Origin: Ligilactobacillus saerimneri DSM 16049
GTDB lineage: Bacteria; Bacillota; Bacilli; Lactobacillales; Lactobacillaceae
Reading direction: 5' to 3'
Assembly (NCBI RefSeq): GCF_000423265.1
Contig: NZ_AUHQ01000004.1
Location: forward strand, 1-64,000
Length of the DNA stretch: 64,000 bases
Shown: in pieces, positions 1-7,023 of the stretch
Layout of the letters: each line of letters opens with the position of its first letter
How positions within the stretch are numbered: position 1 is the first letter of the stretch
Program-made: the position numbers and the translations under genes
Notes under the pieces: model-generated
What the model was told of the DNA's origin: nothing
The model's input: only the letters and a program-made list of their open reading frames with translations
The model's database searches: none

Positions 1-11
1 TCTGCACGGAT

Positions 12-194
12 TTATAATTGACTTAATCGTTCCTCAATCATCGCTTTTAATTCTAACAGATCATTTTTGCTGGCAAGCTCTCTGACGTATTTTTTAGCAT
101 AGGAACGATATTGGTACAGACGTTTCTTTTCCTTGTTTTTGTCGTCCCATTTTTTGTTAGCTTTCTTTTTTGCATCACTTAATTTGGTCGTCAT
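12..194 (-). CDS. small basic phage protein, 60 aa, unknown function
   Basis: Very Lys/Arg-rich N-terminal half (residues 1-40) followed by a short Leu/Glu-rich helix ending ERLSQL. No domain recognised. Short charged proteins of this look are common between the ArpU-type regulator and the packaging genes of lactobacillus siphophages; that comparison is from memory, not from a search. The ATG lies inside the last codons of the next upstream small gene (20-nt overlap), so the two are translationally coupled in one leftward transcript. Function unknown. Confidence 0.6.
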   Translation of the reverse strand: MTTKLSDAKKKANKKWDDKNKEKKRLYQYRSYAKKYVRELASKNDLLELKAMIEERLSQL

Positions 195-321
195 CTTTTA
201 GTACATCCTTTAACTCTTGATTGCGTTTTTTAACTTTCTTATATCGCGCTTTAACTCTTAAATCTAAATATACGCTAACCACCACAGCAACTGCTAAGAC
301 CATGAATAATAATGAACTCAT
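175..321 (-). CDS. 48-aa phage membrane protein
   Basis: Short ORF read directly from the minus strand (49 codons with stop TGA at 175-177). It begins MSSLLFMVLAVAVVVSVYLD, a clear N-terminal membrane segment of about 17 residues. A strongly basic then acidic helical tail (about residues 21-48) follows. The topology, one membrane anchor plus a cytoplasmic helix, matches the 47-aa protein upstream at 389-532. It overlaps the start of the 60-aa gene downstream by 20 nt, as expected for coupled phage genes. Function unknown; no strong Shine-Dalgarno was seen, so this is less certain than its neighbours. Confidence 0.5.
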   Translation of the reverse strand: MSSLLFMVLAVAVVVSVYLDLRVKARYKKVKKRNQELKDVLKDDDQIK

Positions 322-351
322 ATCTCTTTTATGCTATGATTGAGGTACATG

Positions 352-380
352 AAACCAAGGCGATTAGATCGCCCTGGTTT
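352..380 (-). terminator. hairpin after the 47-aa gene
   Basis: A 13-bp stem with one mismatch and a TAG loop (aaaccaaggcgat / atcgccctggttt) lies just past the stop at 389. The downstream T-run on the minus strand is poor, so it may be a processing or partial termination site. Confidence 0.35.
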
Positions 381-388
381 TACTGGAG

Positions 389-532
389 CTATTGTTTACG
401 CTTTAACTTTTGTTCCAGTTTTATGTTTTCTAGCTCTAGCTTTTTAGATTCTGCTCTTGATTTACGGCGTGCAACCTGTCTATCAAGTAAGTAGCTGATT
501 GCTAGAGCTATTATTATGCCCTCTTTTATCAT
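389..532 (-). CDS. 47-aa phage membrane/coiled-coil protein
   Basis: The open frame extends upstream to 589, but the ATG at 530-532 is preceded at good spacing by AGGAAAGGAG, so translation should start there. The product has one N-terminal membrane segment (about residues 5-15, GIIIALAISYL). A highly charged Arg/Lys/Glu helix (residues 18-47) with heptad-like Leu/Ile spacing follows. The layout is like the 48-aa protein at 175-321, although the sequences are not obviously homologous. It lies between the toxin-antitoxin cassette and the late genes. No function recognised. Confidence 0.6.
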   Translation of the reverse strand: MIKEGIIIALAISYLLDRQVARRKSRAESKKLELENIKLEQKLKRKQ

Positions 533-620
533 AGCTAACTCCTTTCCTAATTTAGTAAGGCTTTCTTCCTTACATCTATTATGATACACGTTATATAGTG
601 TATAGTCAACCTATTTATAC

Positions 621-648
621 AAAAAAAGCCTAGTTAACCAACTAGACT
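621..648 (-). terminator. terminator of the Panacea cassette
   Basis: On the minus strand AGTCTAGTT-GGTT-AACTAGGCT is followed by seven Ts. This is a canonical rho-independent terminator that overlaps the stop codon of the membrane-toxin gene. Confidence 0.85.
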
Positions 649-1412
649 TTTAACCATACATGTGCGCAAACAAATAGCACACCCACTAATGTTAATGATG
701 CAGATGCTAAAATAATGATTTTTGTGAATCTCTCATCGAATTTATACTTCGAATCATTATTAAATACTTTCTTCATGGCAATAAACAATGTCATTGTTAT
801 TAAGTAAATGAGTATCAAATATAATCCACCAACTACTAGAACATAACCGATATTACCCATGGTTGGATTGTTAACGTTCTTTAAGATATTACCAAATACT
901 TGTACTGAACCCATCAACGCAAACGATAATGCCGTAAAAACGCCTAGTATTCCAACGAATTCAGAGTAGATACCACTAACTTTACCTCTGGCCTCGTCTA
1001 CTTTCGATGTAATATTTTCAATATCCTTAGATACTCTCGTGATATTGTTACTTATATAATCTCTCTGATGACAACTAAGTTTCACATGACGCTCAAAATG
1101 TTTTAGATTTTCGTAATGAACAGTAGTTTTTTCTTTACCCGTTAACTTTGTCAACTGTTCAATGGCACCATTATAGTAACCTTCATTTTTCTCATCTAAG
1201 TCAAAAAATACTTTTAACAATTGAAAATCTTCGTTACTCAGTTTATAAATAAACTCACTTATACCTGAATACTCTCTACAAGCCTCTTCTTGTTTACTCA
1301 ATGTAATTAGATTCTCTCTTAAATTTTTAACTTGATTATTTTCATGTGTTCTGTCACGTGCATAATCGATAAAACAATTCATAAACACACTTACTAGTTC
1401 TTCATTTTTCAT
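642..1412 (-). CDS. predicted membrane toxin (PanT-like) of a Panacea toxin-antitoxin pair
   Basis: 256 aa. Residues 1-145 are soluble and mostly helical, with a coiled-coil-like stretch around 115-145. Three hydrophobic segments follow at about 152-174, 187-213 and 230-252, so the C-terminal 100 residues are membrane-embedded. I do not recognise a named family. The functional proposal rests on position: the gene starts 11 nt inside the end of a Panacea-domain antitoxin gene. Panacea antitoxins are known to be paired with very diverse toxins, including membrane-spanning ones. The pair has its own promoter and terminator, so it is an independent cassette inside the prophage. Alternatives are an abortive-infection or superinfection-exclusion protein. 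Toxicity is inferred, not seen. Confidence 0.6.
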   Translation of the reverse strand: MKNEELVSVFMNCFIDYARDRTHENNQVKNLRENLITLSKQEEACREYSGISEFIYKLSNEDFQLLKVFFDLDEKNEGYYNGAIEQLTKLTGKEKTTVHYENLKHFERHVKLSCHQRDYISNNITRVSKDIENITSKVDEARGKVSGIYSEFVGILGVFTALSFALMGSVQVFGNILKNVNNPTMGNIGYVLVVGGLYLILIYLITMTLFIAMKKVFNNDSKYKFDERFTKIIILASASLTLVGVLFVCAHVWLKV

Positions 1413-1935
1413 TTTCTTCTCCGATTAGGAATTTTTCATTATCAATGAAGCATGACTCAATTTCTTCATTTGTATAATCCTCAGCTTCAAATGAATGAAT
1501 TTCGTCTTCATAGTTTTTCCAACTTGAGTGTCTATGAGTTATATCTACTAATTCCCACGGCTCTATATTAATTAGTTTTTCTACTAACTCCTTTAATTCG
1601 CTCATTAAATTGTCACTTAATTCAGTAATATTCATTCTCACAGGATTGACATATATGATTCCTCTATCAATACTTGCTTCTTTGAATTCGCTGTTTATTG
1701 GAGTTGCGCCATAATTTTTAAAACTTTGATATACCTTTTCTTCCACAGGGCCATATCTCCATTTAGAAAAACTTCCATCGATCAAAGGGGCTCCATAGTT
1801 AGACAAAAAGTATCCTTGTAAAAAAAATAATATCTTTTGTAGTTTTAAATTCGTTACTGGATTGCCTTTTTCCTTAGCAATTTCAATTACAAAGTTTGCT
1901 ACAGCTAAAGGTTTTTGTAATTCGATACTTTCCAT
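1402..1935 (-). CDS. Panacea-domain antitoxin (DUF4065/SocA-like, GepA family)
   Basis: 177 aa. Residues 26-75 carry the Panacea signature: the VTNLKLQKILFFLQGY helix, then a W-x-x-GPV motif (WRYGPV at 59-64) and VYQSFKNYG. The family's conserved H-x4-W element is seen as HRHSSW (134-139). Panacea proteins (also called GepA or SocA-like) act as antitoxins or proteolytic adaptors and neutralise many unrelated toxins by direct binding. Here the gene is first in a two-gene operon and the downstream partner is a membrane protein. A strong Shine-Dalgarno (GAAAGGAGTGAAG) precedes the ATG. The family call is firm; the activity against this particular partner is inferred. Confidence 0.88.
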   Translation of the reverse strand: MESIELQKPLAVANFVIEIAKEKGNPVTNLKLQKILFFLQGYFLSNYGAPLIDGSFSKWRYGPVEEKVYQSFKNYGATPINSEFKEASIDRGIIYVNPVRMNITELSDNLMSELKELVEKLINIEPWELVDITHRHSSWKNYEDEIHSFEAEDYTNEEIESCFIDNEKFLIGEENEK

Positions 1936-1958
1936 AGCACTTCACTCCTTTCAATAAG

Positions 1959-1967
1959 AGTATATCA
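1959..1967 (-). promoter_or_regulatory. extended -10 promoter of the Panacea cassette
   Basis: The minus strand reads TGATATACT about 20 nt before the antitoxin Shine-Dalgarno. This is an extended -10 (TGnTATACT). No good -35 is visible. It lies between the ArpU-side terminator and the cassette, so the two genes can be expressed in the lysogen. Confidence 0.5.
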
Positions 1968-1993
1968 TAGCCCGTCAAGCTATATTCAGACAC

Positions 1994-2020
1994 AAAAAAG
2001 CCTACCATTTCGGTAGACTT
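1994..2020 (-). terminator. terminator after the ArpU-type gene
   Basis: The minus strand reads AAGTCTACC-GAAAT-GGTAGGCTTTTTT, a stem with one G-U wobble and a T-run. It isolates the Panacea cassette from the early transcript. Its sequence resembles the terminator at the other end of the cassette (621-648). Confidence 0.85.
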
Positions 2021-2025
2021 CCTTA

Positions 2026-2463
2026 TTACTTCCACACTCTGAGATCTACTTCTCTCTCTGTGATGTCAGCCAGGCATGACGCAAACTGGCAACAAGCAGT
2101 CTGTAGTTTTCCATGGATATATCTCACGGAGCGATAGCTTTCATCAGCGATTGTTTCAGGGCTGATGTGGAGTAAGTAGCACTGATAAAGTAACTTAGCT
2201 CCTGATTGATTAAGCCGTTCTAAACGCTGATATGCTTCCTTAACTTTAACATCCAAATCAATTAGCTTAATCAATCCGTCCTCCGTTGGATTGCCAGCGA
2301 CAGTTCCCCGTGGCTCACCAGATATCTGCGGTGACCTCAGACTACTCGGTGACGTACCTAAAGCAAGGCACACCTTAGCATAATCTTCCTTCAAATACTC
2401 ACGGACTGCCCGTGCAGTTTCTTTTTCGTCCAATCGGGGAAACAACGTTATCACTGCCATCAC
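2026..2463 (-). CDS. ArpU-family phage transcriptional regulator
   Basis: 145 aa, the usual size for ArpU/RinA-like late-gene activators. It begins with the family pattern LFPRLDEKETARAVREYL, followed by a short linker with Ser/Pro (SLRSPQ) and G-N at the start of the second helical half. The C-terminal third carries the sigma-like HTH region (LLYQCYLLHISPETIADES, then Y-x-x-GKLQTACCQFA). ArpU-type proteins switch on late morphogenesis and lysis genes, and the position at the end of the early region fits. It overlaps the preceding gene by 4 nt. Target promoters would be left of the window. Confidence 0.82.
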   Translation of the reverse strand: MMAVITLFPRLDEKETARAVREYLKEDYAKVCLALGTSPSSLRSPQISGEPRGTVAGNPTEDGLIKLIDLDVKVKEAYQRLERLNQSGAKLLYQCYLLHISPETIADESYRSVRYIHGKLQTACCQFASCLADITEREVDLRVWK

Positions 2464-2972
2464 CTTTTCCTTAAAATATATCCTTTACGCTTTAACTCTG
2501 CCTTTAAAGTTGTTAAATGCTTAGTTTTTTTACCTACATCATAGAGGCGACCAATCTCGTCCAAATCGAAATATCCATTAATGAAGTCGCCAGTTTCTGT
2601 AAAAATAAGATATTTATATACTGTCGTCGCTGCCTGTTTATTCTTATAAGTCCAATACTCTATCATGTTAATTCCAACCCATGCACAAATTCTTTTGTCA
2701 TCCCAGTCAGGATGTGCATGCTTTAAAGCTCTTAAGTAGCGGTGCCGATGCTCAGAATCCATTCTAAGAAATTTCCTATGATTCATCGGGCTCTTGGGAT
2801 CTTTCTTGATCTGCACACTTTTCCAGGCCTTTTCTCGCGCTATCTTTGATCGCCACTTTAAGATAACTTTTACATCAGGATCATCAGTCGGAGCTTCTTT
2901 CATGTAACTCGCTCCATAGCGTGCATACAGTCGATCTGTAGCTTGTAGCATTTCTTTTGGTATTTTGCCCAT
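2460..2972 (-). CDS. conserved phage protein of unknown function, 170 aa
   Basis: Basic protein with no catalytic motif that I recognise. Residues about 70-110 (HRHRYLRALKHAHPDWDD through GINMIEYW) look like a small helical DNA-binding unit. The C-terminus (ETGDFINGYFDLDEIGRLY and on) suggests a second winged-helix-like element, a guess from pattern only. It overlaps the ArpU-type gene by 4 nt and abuts the DUF3310 gene with 1 nt shared, so it is a member of the replication/late-switch operon. A regulatory or DNA-packaging helper role is possible but unsupported. Confidence 0.6.
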   Translation of the reverse strand: MGKIPKEMLQATDRLYARYGASYMKEAPTDDPDVKVILKWRSKIAREKAWKSVQIKKDPKSPMNHRKFLRMDSEHRHRYLRALKHAHPDWDDKRICAWVGINMIEYWTYKNKQAATTVYKYLIFTETGDFINGYFDLDEIGRLYDVGKKTKHLTTLKAELKRKGYILRKR

Positions 2973-3376
2973 TAGCCCACCTTCTTAACCCGTACGCCCT
3001 GCTCTTCGAATTGGATTAAGCGTTTAATATAAACCATTGCCTTCTTCAGATCCTCAATTCCGTTCTTTTGTTGGTATCTGGTTAGGTACTTGATGGCATT
3101 TAGTTTATAAAAGCCAACAACTTGCTCTTTCGGGTATGTTGCTTCCATCATGTCAAACAACTCAAACTCGCCGTTAGCATAATGGTCAGGCTTTAGTGCA
3201 TCATCATACGCCCCGAATTTATCGACCAATGCTTTTATCCCCGCTTTATACAGATAAACCCAGGCCTCACACAAACTCTTACCTTCTTCTGTCCGCATGT
3301 TTGTAGCCTTAGTATTAAACTCATCGATTTTTAGACTTGCTGATTCAATTACTTGTTTAATTGCTTGAATGTTCAT
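2972..3376 (-). CDS. DUF3310-containing phage protein (SaV1-like)
   Basis: Start moved from the longest frame to the ATG at 3374-3376, which is preceded by CGGAGGCTAACC; this gives 134 aa. The C-terminal half shows the DUF3310 signature: KPDHYANGEFELFDMMEA, then FYKLNAIKYLTRYQQKNG and DLKKAMVYIKRLI. The family is common in phages of Gram-positive bacteria and has been annotated as a putative nucleotide kinase, although no Walker motif is present here. It lies in the cluster of short overlapping early genes downstream of the nuclease gene. Confidence 0.8.
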   Translation of the reverse strand: MNIQAIKQVIESASLKIDEFNTKATNMRTEEGKSLCEAWVYLYKAGIKALVDKFGAYDDALKPDHYANGEFELFDMMEATYPKEQVVGFYKLNAIKYLTRYQQKNGIEDLKKAMVYIKRLIQFEEQGVRVKKVG

Positions 3377-3590
3377 GGTTAGCCTCCGTTTCGCCACTAA
3401 CTTGTTCCATCTCATCTAGATATTTCATTGCTTCGTTAATATACTTTAGTGCGAAACTAAAAGCGTCTTCGGCTTCCATAGCGTTTCTAACCGGTGCTTT
3501 TAATTCGCTACTAAGTTTGTAGTAGTAATACGCTTCGGTCACTTCGTGCTTCGCTTTGTATAATCTTTCCATAATTTCTTTCGGTAACAT
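3357..3590 (-). CDS. 77-aa helical phage protein, unknown
   Basis: Small, acidic and helix-rich (YKAKHEVTEAYYYYKLSSEL, later FALKYINEAMKYLDEMEQ). No family recognised. Its 3' end overlaps the start of the DUF3310 gene by 20 nt, which supports translation in the same transcript. Confidence 0.55.
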   Translation of the reverse strand: MLPKEIMERLYKAKHEVTEAYYYYKLSSELKAPVRNAMEAEDAFSFALKYINEAMKYLDEMEQVSGETEANHEHSSN

Positions 3591-3608
3591 TGTCAGTTCT
3601 TCAATCCT

Positions 3609-3692
3609 ATCGTTAAAAAAGCCCCATTTTTTTATTTTTGAACTCGATTTTCCAGACCCTATTGTTAAAAATAGTGCCGTTTTTTAATTTTC
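3609..3692 (-). repeat. imperfect direct repeat, about 37 bp, period about 46
   Basis: On the minus strand the segment from TTCGAAAATTAAAAAACGG to AACAATAGG is followed about 46 nt later by a close copy (TTCAAAAATAAAAAAATGG to AACGATAGG). Each unit forms a weak A/T stem. The first unit contains the stop codon of the VRR-NUC gene. Role unknown. Confidence 0.5.
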
Positions 3693-4028
3693 GAATCCAT
3701 ACCCCACCAGACCTTCACACACAATTTTTACTGCATCTTCTGGTGATCGGGCGATGCCGTGGATCACCTTTTTTTGCTGCAAAAAATGATGAAACTTAAT
3801 CTGATCGGGGCGTGGTCGTCCCGTTTTCGTCTTAACTTCAATGTAAAAAATCTTATTGTCTGCCCACCTGAACCCATACAAGTCAGGATGACCCTTTGGC
3901 ACGCCCGTTTGAAAAAAGCGACCATCTGGTAGTCGCACTTGTCCAGCGTTCACTCTGAATACAGTACAATCAGCAGCAGACAAAGCGACGCGGATTGCGT
4001 CTTGAATTTTATGTTCTGGTTGATTCAT
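3684..4028 (-). CDS. VRR-NUC domain nuclease
   Basis: 114 aa, a stand-alone VRR-NUC (PD-(D/E)XK fold) as found in many phages. The motifs run in family order: E at residue 5 followed by a helix with Q, FRVNAGQVRLPDGRFF, then GVPKGHPDLYGF carrying the catalytic Asp. IEVKTKTGRPRPDQ follows with the E-x-K pair and conserved Gln. Such proteins are structure-specific or replication-associated endonucleases. The gene lies next to the prim-pol/VapE replication genes and directly downstream of the repeat-rich candidate origin, so a role in replication or junction processing is plausible. Confidence 0.88.
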   Translation of the reverse strand: MNQPEHKIQDAIRVALSAADCTVFRVNAGQVRLPDGRFFQTGVPKGHPDLYGFRWADNKIFYIEVKTKTGRPRPDQIKFHHFLQQKKVIHGIARSPEDAVKIVCEGLVGYGFEN

Positions 4029-4060
4029 TTATAAAAATTCCATCCTTTGCCCCTTTCTGC

Positions 4061-4326
4061 ATGACAGTACATGACACTATTTTTTCAATGTGTCATGTAC
4101 TCAATCCCTTGTGGCTCTAAGGCTATGCCACTAGAGCCACTATTTTAGCCGTTCAAAACTTTTTTCGGCGTGTTCCTCTCTCTGTCATGGTTACTACTAC
4201 CTACATACTTTTTATAAAATATACTGGTATAGTGTCATGGAATAGCTAGCAATCATTGATATAACAACGTTTCAACGCATGACACTACCGCGTTTTTTAG
4301 TGTCATTTAGTGTCATGATGTGTCAG
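4061..4326. other. candidate phage replication origin: ATGACA/TGTCAT iterons and inverted repeats
   Basis: This 266-bp gene-free segment between VapE and VRR-NUC holds eight exact copies of the hexamer TGTCAT or its complement. They begin at 4061, 4071, 4091, 4183, 4233, 4279, 4301 and 4311, with a TGTCAG at 4321. Two copies form a perfect 11-bp inverted repeat (GTACATGACAC 4067-4077 and 4090-4100, 12-nt spacer). A second perfect inverted repeat, GTGGCTCTA/TAGAGCCAC, lies at 4111-4140. An A/T-rich stretch lies between the clusters. Iterons, palindromes and A/T-rich DNA beside primase and helicase genes are typical of phage origins. A regulator-binding site is the alternative. Confidence 0.6.
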
Positions 4327-5603
4327 GATTTTAAGTACCCTCGTCGTGCTTCGCCATTAACCCACTTTCTCCCTTTACGCCAACCAAACCGATTGATCAT
4401 AATGTTGGCGATCTGATTAGCCACCTTGCGGCTCTTTACCAAGTCGATTCCTGGTGCCACCTTCAAGCCAATTGTTTCAGATGTCAGGAAGTTCTTGTCA
4501 GACCACTCATTAACTAGTGCATCCTCAATCTTATCTTCTAGTTCATCGGTAAACATGAACTCTTTACGGTGCTGGTTCAATGCTATTTCTTGTTCCTGAG
4601 TTAAACCAAAGTCAAATCCATTCTGATACAGGTACACCGCTTCGCCCCAAAGTTGTTGCACATATTCTGGAGTTAAATCCGTCACAGGGTGGTGTTTTTG
4701 GCGAGCCTTGCTGACATGAAGGGGCAAGAAACGCCGTTCCCCTGTCTTATCCTTCAAGTAGTACAATTCATTGGTTGTCCGAGCCATCACGAAGTTCTTA
4801 GCAAATCTCTCCGCTTGGTGACCGTATGGCTTACGATATTCAAACTCTTGCAGGGTTACGAACTTCTTTAGAATTTCAAAACTAGCGTTGTTAGTCGCCG
4901 TCATTTCATCATCATTGATAATCAAGGCCCGCCGCATTACTGCGAAATCATCCTTGTTATCAAACGTTGAGAACTGATCCGTGTAGTATCCGCACGGGGC
5001 AATCTTTTGCAAGAACGTTGTTTTACCGGCTCCTTGACCACCGACTAAATCCAAAACAAAGTCAAATTTCATTCGTGGATTGTGGGCTTTGGCCACTGCC
5101 CCAACAAAAAATAGTTTCGTGATTAAACGACTAGTATCATCTGGCAATACTCCTAGATAATCTTCCATCACAGTGTCTAAACGGCTCTCTCCATCCCACT
5201 CTTTAACGGCTCGATTGAAATAGTCTAAAACTGGATTGTATGAGTGTTCCATCGAAACAACGGTAATCGCACTGCGAATCTTTTTATTATCGAACAGCAC
5301 CTCATATTGTGAATGCTGTTCAATATACGATGCAATCTGATCAATATAGGCATCTACTAACTGTCCCGTCTTAAAATGCAAACGGGGATTGGGTCTAACA
5401 ACATCAATTTCAGTGGTAAATTCGTTAAACTTGAATGTATTCTTCAACTCGATATCGTTCTCAAGGATTAGTTCGATATTGACCAGTGAGTTAGCCTTAA
5501 TAGCCCCGCTCTTGTTCTTTTTAAGATCCTCAGTCCATTCCCCCGACTTTGCATTCATCTGGTCTAATTTGTTGGCGTTATTAATATCGAATACTTTACC
5601 CAT
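4323..5603 (-). CDS. virulence-associated E (VapE) family replicative helicase/ATPase
   Basis: 426 aa. Walker A is GGQGAGKTT at 188-196 and a Walker B-like acidic motif IINDDEM lies near 228-234. A conserved TTNELYYLKDKTGERRFLP segment follows at about 275-294. This is the layout of VapE/superfamily 3-like phage helicases that work with a primase. The N-terminal 130 residues resemble the usual VapE lead-in (YNPVLDYFNRAVKEWDGESRLDTV). It overlaps the prim-pol gene by 8 nt. The 3' end runs into the iteron region, so helicase and candidate origin are adjacent. Known family; origin loading is inferred. Confidence 0.88.
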   Translation of the reverse strand: MGKVFDINNANKLDQMNAKSGEWTEDLKKNKSGAIKANSLVNIELILENDIELKNTFKFNEFTTEIDVVRPNPRLHFKTGQLVDAYIDQIASYIEQHSQYEVLFDNKKIRSAITVVSMEHSYNPVLDYFNRAVKEWDGESRLDTVMEDYLGVLPDDTSRLITKLFFVGAVAKAHNPRMKFDFVLDLVGGQGAGKTTFLQKIAPCGYYTDQFSTFDNKDDFAVMRRALIINDDEMTATNNASFEILKKFVTLQEFEYRKPYGHQAERFAKNFVMARTTNELYYLKDKTGERRFLPLHVSKARQKHHPVTDLTPEYVQQLWGEAVYLYQNGFDFGLTQEQEIALNQHRKEFMFTDELEDKIEDALVNEWSDKNFLTSETIGLKVAPGIDLVKSRKVANQIANIMINRFGWRKGRKWVNGEARRGYLKS

Positions 5604-6396
5604 CGATTACTTCACCACCTTTTTCTCGGATTCGCTTCTTGATAATTGAATTAACGGTTGTTACTACTTCATCATCTGATAGAGCAAACTCAGTCCGACT
5701 ATTGGCCAAGCGGGCCAATTCTAAAACAGCCCTTGTCTTAACATTCCGTAGCAATAATGCACCCACAAATACAGCTAAGGCATTGTTCCGGCCACCGGTT
5801 GGCCCCAATCCGTTAACGATCTGTTCAAACAGCTCAGTTGTCCGTGTCCGCATGCCTTCCTGGTTGTATGTTTGCAGTTGCTTATCACTAAGTTTCGGCT
5901 TGCTTTTCTCTTCAATCAGTTGAATTAGCTCGCCAGCAGGTTCAATCATTGGTTTGCGGTTTAACCATTGGTAAGCTGCCCCATCAATCGTGCTTGGTGC
6001 CACTACCACGTAGTTATTAGGATGTGCTTTGATATCCACCCCAGGCAGAAAGCCAATGTTTTGCGTGATCCGTTCGGCTGGTTTTTTAAAAAAGAATTGA
6101 AAGCCGCCATGTGCTGTTTTTTGGCATAATGTATTAAACCATTCCGGATGACCAAGTTCTTTAATCGCTACTGTTCCATCCTCGCCATCACTGTGACGAT
6201 CAACATCAACCACAAAGAACTGATCAGTTTTTAACGCGATATTGGCATATGGATTCCTAGTCCAGAACTTATCAATCTGTTTAGGGGTTAGCATTGGTTG
6301 ATCCGCAAACTTTATTAATGGCTTTTTACCAATCGTTGGGATAACACTGAAACCACGTTCGGCATATTGTTTGGCGTAGTTCTTCAAGTTTTGCAT
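5596..6396 (-). CDS. prim-pol domain DNA primase/polymerase
   Basis: 266 aa. The archaeo-eukaryotic primase (prim-pol) motifs are visible. These are a glycine-lysine lead GKKPLI (23-28), the metal-binding VVDVDRH at 62-68, HGGFQFFF at 96-103, and GVDIKAHPNNYVVVAPS at 119-135. The C-terminal part (from about 185) is helical and resembles a primase C-terminal helper domain. Such proteins prime and often extend DNA in phage and plasmid replication. The helicase-type VapE gene follows in the same transcript, so the pair is the replication initiator module. Full length for the short phage type. Confidence 0.88.
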   Translation of the reverse strand: MQNLKNYAKQYAERGFSVIPTIGKKPLIKFADQPMLTPKQIDKFWTRNPYANIALKTDQFFVVDVDRHSDGEDGTVAIKELGHPEWFNTLCQKTAHGGFQFFFKKPAERITQNIGFLPGVDIKAHPNNYVVVAPSTIDGAAYQWLNRKPMIEPAGELIQLIEEKSKPKLSDKQLQTYNQEGMRTRTTELFEQIVNGLGPTGGRNNALAVFVGALLLRNVKTRAVLELARLANSRTEFALSDDEVVTTVNSIIKKRIREKGGEVIDG

Positions 6397-6462
6397 GTTA
6401 TCGCTCCTTTATTAACGGGCTTTTCACCCGTGCGGTGGGTTACGGTCACTGCCACTTATTTT

Positions 6463-7011
6463 TTAGAATGGCAAATCGTCATCGGTTACTTCAGGATCGG
6501 CTGCCACTGGATCCGGAGTACTGATAGTTTCTCCGGGGGCAAAATCATATGAGCGGTAGGGATCTTTAGTTTTGTCCTTATTTGGTCGAAGAATAACCGT
6601 CATCTTTAAGGACTTGCCCACACATGGTCGAAACATTTGATTGAAGTTTTCATAGAGGTCAGTTTCAACTCCATCGAAGTATTCCGGCTTCATATCTAGG
6701 CCGACCAGCGCCCCGATCTTGGCCACATAACGAATGTTTTGACTAACTACGAAGTCTGGCATCGGTCTGCCATCCTTTGTCTTTTCAGCCAAGCTAACAT
6801 TGATGAATTCCTTGCGTCCGGTGTGTTCCCCTTGGTAAACAGTCATCACAAACCGCAAGCATTCGTAGCCACTTTTATATGTTGCGTGTGATACTGAGTC
6901 TAAGATCACATCATAATCACCAGCAGGTAACCCTTGATCCCGTTGTTGTGCTGAATCATTCTTTGCGTCCCAACCTTCTGTTGCTTTCTTATAAACATCT
7001 ACTAAACTCAT
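6463..7011 (-). CDS. DUF669 phage protein with SSB-like C-terminal tail
   Basis: 182 aa. The GDYDVILDSVSHATYKSGYE to TGRKEFINVSL segment is typical of DUF669 proteins, which are found beside recombinases in Gram-positive phages. The C-terminus is a Pro/Asp-rich linker ending DDDLPF, nearly identical to the acidic tip (DDDIPF) by which bacterial single-stranded DNA-binding proteins recruit partners. I infer a single-strand-binding role, consistent with its place right after the Sak4-like ATPase and before the primase. No separate ssb gene is present in the window. Confidence 0.8.
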   Translation of the reverse strand: MSLVDVYKKATEGWDAKNDSAQQRDQGLPAGDYDVILDSVSHATYKSGYECLRFVMTVYQGEHTGRKEFINVSLAEKTKDGRPMPDFVVSQNIRYVAKIGALVGLDMKPEYFDGVETDLYENFNQMFRPCVGKSLKMTVILRPNKDKTKDPYRSYDFAPGETISTPDPVAADPEVTDDDLPF

Positions 7012-7023
7012 TTATTTGTCCTC

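Noticed and set aside
312-494. Rightward open frame over the small leftward genes
   Set aside because: It runs over the hairpin and the 47-aa gene on the other strand, has no ribosome site and no protein-like pattern.
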